Shown in pieces: positions 54,333-63,316 of a stretch of DNA of 64,000 nucleotides. The stretch is from Nesterenkonia sp. Act20 (lineage in GTDB: Bacteria; Actinomycetota; Actinomycetes; Actinomycetales; Micrococcaceae). Position numbers and translations under genes: made by a program. The stretch spans positions 1,580,391-1,644,390 of the forward strand of contig NZ_JADPQH010000001.1 of assembly GCF_019173455.1 (NCBI RefSeq), given 5' to 3'. The notes under the pieces were generated by a model, which was not told the origin of the DNA, did not search any database, and saw only the letters and a program-made list of their open reading frames with translations. Every line of letters begins with the position of its first letter. The first letter of the stretch is position 1.

Positions 54333-56048
54333 ATGGACGGGATCAATTCCCTGATCATCGCGATCATCGGTGTGGCGATGATGCTCACCGGCTATTTCCT
54401 ATATTCACGCTTCCTGGCACGGAAGGTCTATAAGCTCAACGCCGAGTTCAAGACCCCCTCCCACCAGTTCAACGACGGCGTGGACTTCGTTCCCACCAAT
54501 CGTTACGTGCTCTGGGGCCACCACTTCACCTCGGTGGCAGGAGCCGCCCCCATCGTGGGCCCCGCCGTCGCGGTCATCTGGGGCTGGCTCCCGGCGTTCC
54601 TCTGGGTCACCTTCGGCACCGTGTTCATCGCGGGCATGCATGACCTCGGCGCGCTCTGGGCCTCCCAGCGCAACCGTGGACAGTCCATCGGCACACTCTC
54701 CGGGCGCTATATCAGCGCACGCGGTCGCAACCTGTTCCTGGTCGTGGTCTTCCTGCTGCTGCTCATGGTCGTGGCCGCCTTCGCCGTGGTGATCTCAAAC
54801 CTGCTGGTCTCACAGCCGGGCTCGGTCATCCCCACCTGGGGCGCGCTGATCGTGGCGCTGCTGGTCGGCCAGGCCATCTACCGGTTCCGGATGAACCTGT
54901 TGGCGGTGACGATCGTCGGCGTCGTCGCGCTCTATGCGCTGATCGTGGTGGGCAACTCCTATCCCATCGAGCTGCCGGAGAGCACCTTCGGACTGGCCCC
55001 CAACGGGGTCTGGATCATCGTGCTGTTCCTCTACGCCGGCATCGCCTCACTGCTTCCGGTGTGGGTGCTGCTGCAGCCGCGCGACTACATCAACGGAGTG
55101 CAGCTGTTCATCGGCCTGGGCATCCTCTACGGCGCCACCCTGATCGCGACGCCGACGATCGTGGCCCCGGCCATCAACACGAACCTTCCCGAGGGAACAC
55201 CGTCGATGGTGCCGCTGCTGTTCGTGACCATCGCCTGCGGCGCGATCTCAGGCTTCCACGGCACGGTCGCCAGCGGCACGACCTCGAAGCAGCTGGACCG
55301 CGAGTCCGATGCCCGATTCGTCGGCTACTTCGGTGCGGTGGGTGAGGGTCTGCTCGCGCTGGGCGCGATCATCGCCACCACCGCCGGCTTCCAGTCGCTG
55401 ACTCAGTGGGAAGAGGTCTACGCCTCCTTCAACGACAATCCGGTCGGGAACTTCGTGGCCGGCGGCGGGACGATCGTCAATGCCGGTCTGGGCATCCCCG
55501 AGGACCTCTCGGCCACCATCCTGGCCACCATGGCCGTGCTCTTCGCGGCCACCACCATGGACACCGGCGTGCGACTGATGCGCTTCGTGGTCCAGGAGAT
55601 CGGTGAGCTCGCGAAGGTGCGGATCGGGGTGATCGCGGCGACCATCATCGTGATCGTGATCGGTGGCGGTCTCACCTTCTCGCAGGGCGCCGACGGTTCA
55701 GGCGGCATGCTGATCTGGCCGCTCTTCGGCACCACCAACCAGCTGTTGGCGGCTCTGACCCTGGGCATCATCGTGGTGATGCTGATGAAGAAGAACCGCC
55801 CGTTCCTGCCGGTGCTGATCCCGATGGCCTTCGTGCTCGTGATGAGCTCCTACGCCGCCGTGGTGCAGGTGTTCAGCTTCTTCAACGAGGGACAGTGGCT
55901 GCTGTTCACGCTGAACGTGGTCATCATCTTCGCCGCCGTCTGGGTGCTGGCCGAGTGCATCATGTCCATGAAGCGGGCCTGGACCGGAGAGAAGGAGCAG
56001 GAGGACGACGTGGCGCTGACCGAGGACGAGAAGCTGCCGCTGCGCTAG
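54333..56048 (+). CDS. cstA: CstA-family pyruvate/peptide transporter
   Basis: A 571-residue membrane protein of the CstA/BtsT carbon-starvation family with about 16 helices. Motifs: NRYVLWGHHFTSVAGAAPIVGP represented by GHHFTSVAGAAPIVGPA, GMHDLGALWASQRNRGQSIG in part, and CGAISGFHGTVASGTTSKQL. Members import pyruvate or peptides when carbon is scarce. GAGGAGGAG precedes the ATG; the frame runs open upstream only because it lies opposite the glycosylase gene. LytTR pairs regulate the E. coli homologue BtsT, and one such pair is encoded elsewhere in this window. Confidence 0.94.
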   Translation: MDGINSLIIAIIGVAMMLTGYFLYSRFLARKVYKLNAEFKTPSHQFNDGVDFVPTNRYVLWGHHFTSVAGAAPIVGPAVAVIWGWLPAFLWVTFGTVFIAGMHDLGALWASQRNRGQSIGTLSGRYISARGRNLFLVVVFLLLLMVVAAFAVVISNLLVSQPGSVIPTWGALIVALLVGQAIYRFRMNLLAVTIVGVVALYALIVVGNSYPIELPESTFGLAPNGVWIIVLFLYAGIASLLPVWVLLQPRDYINGVQLFIGLGILYGATLIATPTIVAPAINTNLPEGTPSMVPLLFVTIACGAISGFHGTVASGTTSKQLDRESDARFVGYFGAVGEGLLALGAIIATTAGFQSLTQWEEVYASFNDNPVGNFVAGGGTIVNAGLGIPEDLSATILATMAVLFAATTMDTGVRLMRFVVQEIGELAKVRIGVIAATIIVIVIGGGLTFSQGADGSGGMLIWPLFGTTNQLLAALTLGIIVVMLMKKNRPFLPVLIPMAFVLVMSSYAAVVQVFSFFNEGQWLLFTLNVVIIFAAVWVLAECIMSMKRAWTGEKEQEDDVALTEDEKLPLR

Positions 56049-56068
56049 ATCCAGCCAAGTGACGCTGA

Positions 56069-56104
56069 ATGGAGGGAGCGACGGCGCGCCGTCGCCCCCT
56101 CCAT
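56069..56104. terminator. Terminator hairpin after cstA
   Basis: ATGGAGGG and CCCTCCAT ends flank GCGACGGCGCGCCGTCGC, giving a nearly continuous stem with two unpaired bases and no T run. It begins 21 bases after the cstA stop. Confidence 0.6.
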
Positions 56105-56161
56105 CGCTGGTCCAAGCCACCAGGACGGAATGGGGCGATCAGTGGAATGGTTGTCCATCCC

Positions 56162-56539
56162 ATGACTGAGAAGACGGTTCTTCAGCCTGGCCCGAATCAC
56201 CCCATCCGCGTCACCGCGAGTGCCGAGCATGTGCGCGTCACGGCCGCGGGCGTCACCCTGGCGGACACTCACGCCGCGCTGGTGCTGCGTGAGCACGGAT
56301 ATCCGCCCGCCTACTACCTCCCGCGGGCCGATGTGCAGATGGCGGCGCTTCGGCGCACCGAGCATGAGACCTACTGCCCCTATAAGGGCGAGGCGAGCTA
56401 CTTCACCGTTCTTGCCGGAGACACGGAGCTCGGCGATGCTGTCTGGAGCTACGAGCACCCCCACGCTGCGGTGGCCGAGATCAAGGACCACCTGGCGTTC
56501 TACCCCGACCGGGTCGACGTCGAGGTGACACCAGGCTGA
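56162..56539 (+). CDS. DUF427 domain protein
   Basis: A 125-residue protein matching DUF427: VTASAEHVRVTAAGVTLADT, PAYYLPRADVQM, TYCPYKGEASYF and HPHAAVAEIKDHLAFYPDRVDV in parts (CPYKGEASYF and LAFYPDRVDV are the hallmarks). The family is small, soluble and uncharacterised; residues in CPYKG suggest a bound ligand or metal. The start at MTEKTV is favoured by similarity; an ATG five codons earlier is possible and neither has a good ribosome site. Confidence 0.87.
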   Translation: MTEKTVLQPGPNHPIRVTASAEHVRVTAAGVTLADTHAALVLREHGYPPAYYLPRADVQMAALRRTEHETYCPYKGEASYFTVLAGDTELGDAVWSYEHPHAAVAEIKDHLAFYPDRVDVEVTPG

Positions 56540-56582
56540 CGCGTGTCCGCCCGCTGTCGCCGTCGTCGTCCGAAGGCGGGCC

Positions 56583-57467
56583 TCAGCCCTTGAGCACCCG
56601 CTGCAGCACGCTGACCAGTCCGTCCTGCTCCACAGCGGCGGTAACCTCGTCGGCGGAGTCGATGACCTCTTGAGGGGCCTGCCCCATGGCGACACCGAGG
56701 GCGGCCCAGCGCAGCATCTCGATGTCGTTGCGGCCGTCGCCCACGGCGACCGTGTCCTGAACCGGCACCTGGAGGCGTTCGCGCAGCGTCTCCAGCGACG
56801 AGCCCTTGGTGACCCCTGCGGCCGCGATGTCCAGCCAGGCCGACCAGCCCACGGAGTAGGTGACGCCGTGGAGGCCGATTCCCTCCACAGCCGCGGTGAA
56901 GTCCTCGGCCGTGGAGTCGGTGGAGTTCACGACCAGGCGCACGGCCTCGGCGTCCTTCATCTCCTGAAAGCTGACCCCGCGTGCATCCAGGCCGAAGGAC
57001 ATGTCCTCGAAGCGCTCAGTGGAGAGGAAATCCCCCACTGAGGTCTCGATGGCGTAGCGCGCGCTCGGCAGACGCTCCATCAGCGCGTCCAGCGCCGGGG
57101 CGGGATCGAAGATCCGCCGGTCCAGCACCTCATAGCCGTCTTCCAGCGAGGCGTCGATGCGCACCGTCACACCGCCGTTGCTGCAGACAGCGTAGCCGTG
57201 CTCGATCCCGAAGGTCTCGACCACCGGCAGAGTGGCGGGCAGCGAGCGACCCGTGGAGACCACCACAGTGTGCCCCTCGGCCACGAGGGAACGTCCGATC
57301 TCCTTCACGGCATCGGACATCCGGCCGTCGTGGTGGACGATCGTGCCGTCCACGTCGAGGCAGACCATCTTCTTTCCCTGGGCATGGGCGAAGCTGCCGC
57401 CGGAACCGGCCGCCGGGATGGAGAATTCTTCAGAGGCTGTCATTGCAGATGTATTCATTGTCTTCAC
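56583..57467 (-). CDS. HAD-family phosphatase (Cof-type)
   Basis: A 294-residue hydrolase of the HAD superfamily, subclass IIB (Cof/YbiV-like), usually acting on sugar phosphates or related small molecules. Motif I is CLDVDGTIV, motif II VVVSTGRS, motif III a Lys near GVTKGSSL and motif IV GDGRNDIEML. The first 30 residues before the domain are extra; GTG (57467) and an ATG three codons later are both possible starts. Monocistronic. Confidence 0.88.
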   Translation of the reverse strand: MKTMNTSAMTASEEFSIPAAGSGGSFAHAQGKKMVCLDVDGTIVHHDGRMSDAVKEIGRSLVAEGHTVVVSTGRSLPATLPVVETFGIEHGYAVCSNGGVTVRIDASLEDGYEVLDRRIFDPAPALDALMERLPSARYAIETSVGDFLSTERFEDMSFGLDARGVSFQEMKDAEAVRLVVNSTDSTAEDFTAAVEGIGLHGVTYSVGWSAWLDIAAAGVTKGSSLETLRERLQVPVQDTVAVGDGRNDIEMLRWAALGVAMGQAPQEVIDSADEVTAAVEQDGLVSVLQRVLKG

Positions 57468-57688
57468 ACTCGCTCGAAAGGGTAACGAACCATTATGCCT
57501 TATCGGTCAGTCTCACACCGTCACCGCGCCGCACATGCCCAGGAATAGGCCGGACTATAGCCTTTTGGGTACTGTTGACCTACATGTCACTTTGCGTTTC
57601 ATTGCTACCGTCCGCCTGGTCCTCAGCTTGGCCGGAGCAGGAGCACGGAGACGCACGGTATTGCGACGCTTCGTAGGAGGCACCACAT

Positions 57689-58870
57689 ATGGACACGACG
57701 AACTCGGTATCCATCGACGGCGGCGGATACTCAGCGCAGATCAGCCTCCTCGGCGGTCAGCTGCTGCGCCTCAAGCATCACGAGGACGAGCTCGTCGTTC
57801 CCGCAGGCGACGCCACTGAAGGAGCCTTCGCGGGGGCCGTCCTTGCCCCCTGGCCCAATCGCACGCAGGGCGGCATGTACTCCTACGACGGTCAGGACTA
57901 CGCGCTCCCGGTCAACGAAGAGACCACCGGCGCCGCGCTGCATGGTCTGATGGTGGACCTCCCGCTGCGCGTGCAAGCGCGCAAAGACAGCGAGGTTCAG
58001 CTGCAGGGGTTTCTGGAGCCTACCGAGGGCTATCCCTTCGGACTCGACATCGTGCTGATCTACCGCGTCTCCGCCGACATCGGACTCTCCGCCACACTGA
58101 TGGCCCGTTACCACCCGCAGGTGGAGCCTGAGCTGACCGCCGACGAGCTGGCCGACGCCACTGACGCCCCTTCAGCGGAGGACCTCCCGCTGTCCGAGCC
58201 GCTGGAACCCGAGGCGTCCCCCGACGCTGATGGGGATTCCGTGGAGATCGACGGCGAACCCGCCGGTGGGGATGATGTCACGGAGACGGATGTGGCAGCT
58301 GACCCTGCACAGGAGGATCTGGTGCAGGAAGATCTCGTGCAGAAAGATGCCCCGCAGACCGACACGACGCAGCAGGATCAGGCACAGGCCGACGACGACG
58401 TCGCAACTCCTGCCCGGCAGACCGCGCCCTTCGGCGCTGGCTTCCACCCCTACCTGACCGCGGGCGGCGCCTCGCTGAAGGAATGCCGCCTTCGCCTGCC
58501 GGCTCGCACGATGCTCAGGACCTCGCCTGATGGCGCTGTCACCGGGCGCGAGACCGTCTCCGGGGACTTCGACCTGACCAACGGACCGCTGCTTGCCGGA
58601 CGGCGCATCGATCATGCCTTCACCGACCTTCCCCCGGAAGGGTGGACGGCAGAGCTCGTCCACGGCCCGTCGGGATTCGTGGTGCGCATGATCGCCGACT
58701 CTCCCTGGGTGCAGGTCTACACCGGCGAGCGCATTGATCGCGCGGGAGTCGCCATCGAGCCGATGAGCTGCCCGCCCAATGCGCTGAACTCCGGAGAGGA
58801 CCTCGTCCACCTCGCCCCCGGTGAATGGTTCCGCATGGGTTACAGCATCGAAGCCATCCGCGTCGACTGA
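57689..58870 (+). CDS. Aldose 1-epimerase (GalM-like) with acidic insertion
   Basis: A 393-residue mutarotase-type protein. The beta-sandwich parts are residues 1-143 and 247-393, with LAPWPNRTQGG, catalytic His in ALHGL, the second His in GFHPYLTAGG and the Glu base in IEPMSCPPNALNSGE (parts shown). Between them, residues about 144-246 form an insertion very rich in Asp, Glu, Gln and Pro, including the repeats AQEDL, VQEDL, VQKD. Homologues are near 290-300 residues and lack it. The insertion is in frame and the catalytic residues are kept, so the enzyme is probably active. GTAGGAGG precedes the ATG. Confidence 0.88.
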   Translation: MDTTNSVSIDGGGYSAQISLLGGQLLRLKHHEDELVVPAGDATEGAFAGAVLAPWPNRTQGGMYSYDGQDYALPVNEETTGAALHGLMVDLPLRVQARKDSEVQLQGFLEPTEGYPFGLDIVLIYRVSADIGLSATLMARYHPQVEPELTADELADATDAPSAEDLPLSEPLEPEASPDADGDSVEIDGEPAGGDDVTETDVAADPAQEDLVQEDLVQKDAPQTDTTQQDQAQADDDVATPARQTAPFGAGFHPYLTAGGASLKECRLRLPARTMLRTSPDGAVTGRETVSGDFDLTNGPLLAGRRIDHAFTDLPPEGWTAELVHGPSGFVVRMIADSPWVQVYTGERIDRAGVAIEPMSCPPNALNSGEDLVHLAPGEWFRMGYSIEAIRVD

Positions 58871-58956
58871 CCCCCCCCCCGGGGTCGAGCGATCTGGGCT
58901 CTCCCAGTACGGTCACTCTCCCAGCACGGCCACAGGCGGGATGGGATGTCCGGGGC

Positions 58957-60336
58957 TCAGAGCGGCAGCGGCACCCACTGCAGCGGGGCGTCCACCACGC
59001 AGCGCATGGCGCGCAGCGCTCCGCCGGTGGCTGCCGGTGCGGGCTGCCCGGAGGCGGTGCGCACTCGGAAGGTGCTCCATTGCGCAGAGAGCACCCGGGA
59101 GTTGAGCTCCTCCTCGATCCTGGGACTCAGCATCTCCGCCAGCGGCCCGTAGACCCCTCCGAGCACGATGTCGTGGATGTCCAGGAGGTTCATCGCCCCG
59201 GCCAGGGCCACGCCGAGCGCCCACCCGGCCCGGTCGATCGCCGCGCAGGCCTTCCGGCCGTCGTCGTCGTCGCGCCGACTCAGCTCCACCAGCTCCTGCG
59301 CACTGGCGGTGCGGGCCATTCCGGCGGCCGCAAGCAGCGAACGCTTGCCTGCGTAGGTCTCCAGGCATCCCAGGGCGCCACAGCCGCACTGCGGCCCGTT
59401 GGGCTCCACTGAGATGTGTCCGATCTCTCCGGCCCAGCCGTGCTGTCCGACATCGACCACGGATTCGATCACCACTGCGGCGCCGATGCCCATCTGGGCG
59501 GAGACGTAGAGGAAGGTCTGTTCCTGCTGGTCTGCGGCGGCCAGTTCCTGGGCCACGGCGAGCGCGGCGAGCTTGGCCTCATTGGCGGCGTGAATGAAGC
59601 CGCCGAAGACCTCTCGCTCCTCCCCGACCAGCAGGGAGACCGCGTCCACTCCGCGCCAGCCCAGGTTCGGCGCGAGCACCAGCGAGTGTTCGTCCGCGCC
59701 GACCAGACCGGGAAGTGCGAGCACGGTGCCGACGATCGTGGCGCCGCGCTCAGCTGCCGCGCGTGCCACTCGGATGGCCATCGCTCCGGCCTGCGGGAGC
59801 ACCGCCTCCGGATCGGATCCGCGGAAGTCTCCGTCCAGGGTCTCCTCGGCCAGGACCTCCCCGGTCAGGTCCAGTGCTCGAGCCGCCATGAAGTCCACGC
59901 TGATCTCCACTCCCAGACCCGCCAGGGTCGCGCGCGCAGGGTGCAGCGGCACCGCGGGACGGCCGCGGGCGCCACCGCCGACCGAGGGTGATCCCTCGCG
60001 GATGATGCGCGCGGCGAGCAGGTCATCGACCAGACGGGAGACGGTGGAGCGCGTCATGCCGGTGCGCAGCGCGAGGTCTGCCCGGGAGAGGGCTACCCCT
60101 GCGGAGAAGATCTCTTCGGTCAGCAGCACCAGGTTCGTCTCGCGCAGCGTCTCTTGGCGGGCACCGGGACGCGGGCTGTGTGCGGAGGCTGATCCCTCGC
60201 TGCGCGGGGATCGGGCGTAGTCCGCATGGTCGGCTCCGGAGCTGCGGCCGAGGCGTGCCAAAGAGCCGCGAGAGGTCACACCGAAGCCGGTGCTGGGTCT
60301 CGGTCCGGCCGTCTTGCTGGAAGTGTCTTGGGTCAC
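58957..60336 (-). CDS. xylR: ROK-family regulator, probable XylR repressor
   Basis: A 459-residue repressor. Residues 1-60 are a low-complexity extension. A winged-helix domain (about 65-125: TGMTRSTVSRLVDDLLAARI) precedes the ROK sugar-binding fold, with the zinc motif GHISVEPNGPQCGCGALGCLE (shown as CGCGALGC) and a degenerate ATP loop. Lying divergent from xylA, it is very likely the xylose-responsive repressor. The GTG start follows TAAGAT (60344-60349, minus strand) by seven bases. The divergent region carries a palindrome over its own -35. Confidence 0.9.
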   Translation of the reverse strand: MTQDTSSKTAGPRPSTGFGVTSRGSLARLGRSSGADHADYARSPRSEGSASAHSPRPGARQETLRETNLVLLTEEIFSAGVALSRADLALRTGMTRSTVSRLVDDLLAARIIREGSPSVGGGARGRPAVPLHPARATLAGLGVEISVDFMAARALDLTGEVLAEETLDGDFRGSDPEAVLPQAGAMAIRVARAAAERGATIVGTVLALPGLVGADEHSLVLAPNLGWRGVDAVSLLVGEEREVFGGFIHAANEAKLAALAVAQELAAADQQEQTFLYVSAQMGIGAAVVIESVVDVGQHGWAGEIGHISVEPNGPQCGCGALGCLETYAGKRSLLAAAGMARTASAQELVELSRRDDDDGRKACAAIDRAGWALGVALAGAMNLLDIHDIVLGGVYGPLAEMLSPRIEEELNSRVLSAQWSTFRVRTASGQPAPAATGGALRAMRCVVDAPLQWVPLPL

Positions 60337-60366
60337 GGACTTGATCTTAGCCCCAATTCGATTTAG

Positions 60367-60381
60367 GTTTCATCTAGAAAC
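60367..60381. promoter_or_regulatory. Candidate XylR operator
   Basis: GTTTC-ATCTA-GAAAC is a perfect interrupted palindrome in an AT-rich stretch of the xylR-xylA divergent region. It covers the -35 position of the xylR promoter and lies 65 bases before xylA, so one repressor site could control both. Confidence 0.6.
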
Positions 60382-60445
60382 AAAATGAGTGCCGGGTCAC
60401 AGCTTCCCGGTGCACCCCGGAACTATCCCTTGCAGGAGGCCCCCC

Positions 60446-61627
60446 ATGGCATCGACGCCAGCATCTGACTACAAGCTCTCCTTCGGTCTCTGGACCGTCG
60501 GTTGGACCGCCCAGGACCAGTTCGGTTCGGCCTCGCGCCCCGAGTTCGAGCCCTGGGAGTACCTGCCCAAGATCAAGGAAGCCGGCGCATCGGGAGTCAC
60601 CTTCCACGACGACGACGTCGCCCCCTTCGGCACCGACGACTCCGAGCGCGAGAAGTACTTCACCCGCTTCAAGGAGGTCGCTGACGAGGTCGGCCTGAAG
60701 GTCGAGATGGTCACCACCAACACCTTCTCCCACCCGGTCTTCAAGGACGGTGGCCTCACCTCCAACGATCGCTCCGTGCGCCGCTTCGGCCTGCGGAAGC
60801 TGCTGCGCAACGTCGACCGCGCCGCCGAGTTCGGCGCCGAGACCTTCGTGATGTGGGGCGGCCGTGAAGGCGCCGAGTACGACGGCTCCAAGGACCTCTT
60901 CGCAGCCCACGAGCGCTACGCCGAAGGCGTGGACACCATCGCCAGCTACATCAAGGACAAGGGCTATGACCTGCGCATCGCGCTGGAGCCCAAGCCCAAC
61001 GAGCCCCGCGGCGACATCTTCCTGCCGACCATCGGTCACGCCCTGGGCTTCATCGCGAAGCTCGAGCACGGCGACATCGTCGGACTGAACCCGGAGACCG
61101 GCCACGAGCAGATGGCAGGCCTGAACTTCACCCACGGGATCGCCCAGGCACTGTGGGCAGGCAAGCTCTTCCACATCGACCTCAACGGTCAGCGCTCGAT
61201 CAAGTACGACCAGGACCTGGTCTTCGGTCACGGAGAGCTGGCCTCCGCGTTCTTCACCATCGACCTGCTGGTCAACGGCTTCCCCGGCGGCGGAGCGAAG
61301 TACGACGGCTGGCTGCACTTCGACTACAAGCCCTCCCGCACGGACTACGTCCAGGGCATCTGGGATTCCGCGAAGGCCAACGTCGAGATGGTCACCATGC
61401 TGGCCGACAAGTCCAAGGCATTCCGCGCGGACCCAGAGGTGCAGGCTGCGCTGAAGGCTTCCGGCGTCTACGAGCTGGGTGAGACCACCCTCGCCGCCGG
61501 AGAGTCGCTCACCGACTTCCTCGCCGACACCTCCACCTACGAGAAGTTCGACGTGGACAAGGCCGCCGAGCGCGAATACGGCTTCGTGAACCTGAACCAG
61601 CTGGCAATGAAGCACCTGATCGGCTGA
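60446..61627 (+). CDS. xylA: Xylose isomerase, actinobacterial class I
   Basis: A 393-residue TIM-barrel enzyme converting xylose to xylulose (and glucose to fructose). It follows the Streptomyces/Arthrobacter class: FGLWTVGW at the start, catalytic His in VTFHDDD, Trp in [10 protein letters not shown], Glu/Lys in [11 protein letters not shown], metal ligands in HIDLNGQ and [15 protein letters not shown] lies six bases before ATG; 19 upstream codons are excluded. It is followed by a short stem-loop and xylB in the same orientation. Confidence 0.97.
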   Translation: MASTPASDYKLSFGLWTVGWTAQDQFGSASRPEFEPWEYLPKIKEAGASGVTFHDDDVAPFGTDDSEREKYFTRFKEVADEVGLKVEMVTTNTFSHPVFKDGGLTSNDRSVRRFGLRKLLRNVDRAAEFGAETFVMWGGREGAEYDGSKDLFAAHERYAEGVDTIASYIKDKGYDLRIALEPKPNEPRGDIFLPTIGHALGFIAKLEHGDIVGLNPETGHEQMAGLNFTHGIAQALWAGKLFHIDLNGQRSIKYDQDLVFGHGELASAFFTIDLLVNGFPGGGAKYDGWLHFDYKPSRTDYVQGIWDSAKANVEMVTMLADKSKAFRADPEVQAALKASGVYELGETTLAAGESLTDFLADTSTYEKFDVDKAAEREYGFVNLNQLAMKHLIG

Positions 61628-61647
61628 TCATCAGCTGAGCCTCGTGT

Positions 61648-61687
61648 CGTGGCCGGTCGCACCAGTGTTCTGGGGCGGCCGGCCACG
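61648..61687 (+). other. Stem-loop between xylA and xylB
   Basis: Nine-base arms (61648-61656, 61679-61687) enclose a 22-base loop in the 136-base gap. It may protect xylA mRNA or act as partial attenuator; no T run follows. Confidence 0.4.
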
Positions 61688-61763
61688 GCCGTGAGATCCT
61701 CTTGAGCATCCCCGACCCACCCCGAGGCGGCCCTGCCGGGCGGCTTCAAGAAAGGAGACTGCG

Positions 61764-63209
61764 GTGCCCACACTCGTCGCAGGAATAGATTCCTCCACCC
61801 AGTCCTGCAAGGTCGTCATCCGCGACGCCGAGACCGGAGCCCTGGTGCGCACCGGCTCCGCGAAGCATCCGGAGGGCACCGAGGTCGCCCCCGCCGCCTG
61901 GTGGGACGCCCTGCTCAGCGCCATCGAGTCCGCTGGCGGGCTGGCAGATGTCTCCGCCGCGTCCGTCGGCGGCCAGCAGCACGGGATGGTCGCCTTGGAC
62001 GCCCACGGTGAGGTCATCCGTGATGCGCTGCTGTGGAACGACACCCGCTCCGCCGATGCGGCTGCAGAGCTGATCAACGAATTCGGCGGAGGTTCCGAGG
62101 GCGCGGCCGCGTGGACCTCCATGACCGGCTCGGTGCCGGTGGCCTCACTGACCGTGACGAAGCTGCGCTGGCTGGCCGACGCCGAGCCGGAGAACGCAGG
62201 CCGCGTGGCCGCCGTCGCGCTCCCCCATGACTGGCTGACCTGGAAGCTCTCGGGCTCCACCGATCTCAACGAGCTTGCCACGGACCGCTCGGATGCCTCC
62301 GGCACCGGATACTTCGACACCGCGGCCGGCACCTATCGCTACGACCTGTTGTCCCGCGCCCTGCGGATCAGCGAAGAGGACGCGAAGGCGATCATCCTCC
62401 CCCGGGTCTGCGGCCCGCGTGATCAGGTCGGCACCGGGGACGACTCGCGAGGCTGGGGCCATCTGGTCCTCGGACCGGGGGCTGGCGACAACGCCGCTGC
62501 GGCCCTGGGCCTGGGCATGAGCACCGGCGACGTCGCGATCTCCATCGGCACCTCGGGCGTGGTCTCCGCCGTCTCGCCCGAGCCGATCCAGGACCCCTCC
62601 GGAATGGTCACCGGCTTCGCCGATGCCACCGGTCAGTTCCTGCCGCTGGCGGTCACGCTCAACGGCTCCCGCGTCATGGACGGCGCCGCCCGGATGCTCG
62701 GCGTGGATCACGCCGGACTCGCCGAACTTGCCCTGGCGGCCGAGCCCGGCGCCAATGGGCTGACCCTGGTGCCCTACCTCGAGGGAGAGCGTACGCCGAA
62801 TCTGCCCTACGCCACCGGTTCCTTCATCGGGCTCACCCTGGCCTCGATGAACCCGCAGGATGTGGCACGCGCCGCCGTGGAGGGTCTGCTCTGCGGACTC
62901 GCCGACGGGCTGGAGGCGATGACCTCGCTGGGCGTCCCGGTCCAGTCCATCAAGCTCATCGGTGGGGCTGCCCGCTCCGCAGCGGTTCAGCAGATCGCAC
63001 CCGCGATCTTCGGCCGCGAGGTGCAGGTGCCCGCTCCCGGCGAGTATGTGGCCGATGGGGCCGCCCGCCAGGCCGCGTGGGTGCTCTCCGGGGACGCAGA
63101 AGCGCCCTCCTGGAACACCGTGGAGTCCGAGACCATCAGCGGCACCCCCACTCCCCAGGTGCGCGAGGCCTACGCCGCCCGACGGGCGCTGATCGCCGAG
63201 AAACACTGA
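61764..63209 (+). CDS. xylB: Xylulokinase
   Basis: A 481-residue FGGY-family kinase phosphorylating xylulose. Features: [15 protein letters not shown] (phosphate loop), [11 protein letters not shown] (substrate site), LWNDTRS, and the C-terminal ATP-binding part with GTSGVVSA and [17 protein letters not shown] with AAAGGAG seven bases upstream is the start. The gene ends 23 bases before a strong terminator. Confidence 0.96.
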   Translation: MPTLVAGIDSSTQSCKVVIRDAETGALVRTGSAKHPEGTEVAPAAWWDALLSAIESAGGLADVSAASVGGQQHGMVALDAHGEVIRDALLWNDTRSADAAAELINEFGGGSEGAAAWTSMTGSVPVASLTVTKLRWLADAEPENAGRVAAVALPHDWLTWKLSGSTDLNELATDRSDASGTGYFDTAAGTYRYDLLSRALRISEEDAKAIILPRVCGPRDQVGTGDDSRGWGHLVLGPGAGDNAAAALGLGMSTGDVAISIGTSGVVSAVSPEPIQDPSGMVTGFADATGQFLPLAVTLNGSRVMDGAARMLGVDHAGLAELALAAEPGANGLTLVPYLEGERTPNLPYATGSFIGLTLASMNPQDVARAAVEGLLCGLADGLEAMTSLGVPVQSIKLIGGAARSAAVQQIAPAIFGREVQVPAPGEYVADGAARQAAWVLSGDAEAPSWNTVESETISGTPTPQVREAYAARRALIAEKH

Positions 63210-63232
63210 TCCTGACCACAACTGAGCAGGAT

Positions 63233-63272
63233 TGAAGAAGCCCCCGACGCTGCTGCGTCGGGGGCTTCTTCA
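63233..63272. terminator. Rho-independent terminator after xylB
   Basis: A perfect 18-base inverted repeat (63233-63250, 63255-63272) with a TGCT loop, between the convergent xylB and beta-glucosidase genes. The outer ends read TGAAGAAG and CTTCTTCA, giving weak T-rich flanks on both strands. Confidence 0.88.
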
Positions 63273-63316
63273 CACCTCGTGGTGGGGTGTGGGCCGGGCT
63301 TCAGTCCGGCAGCGAG

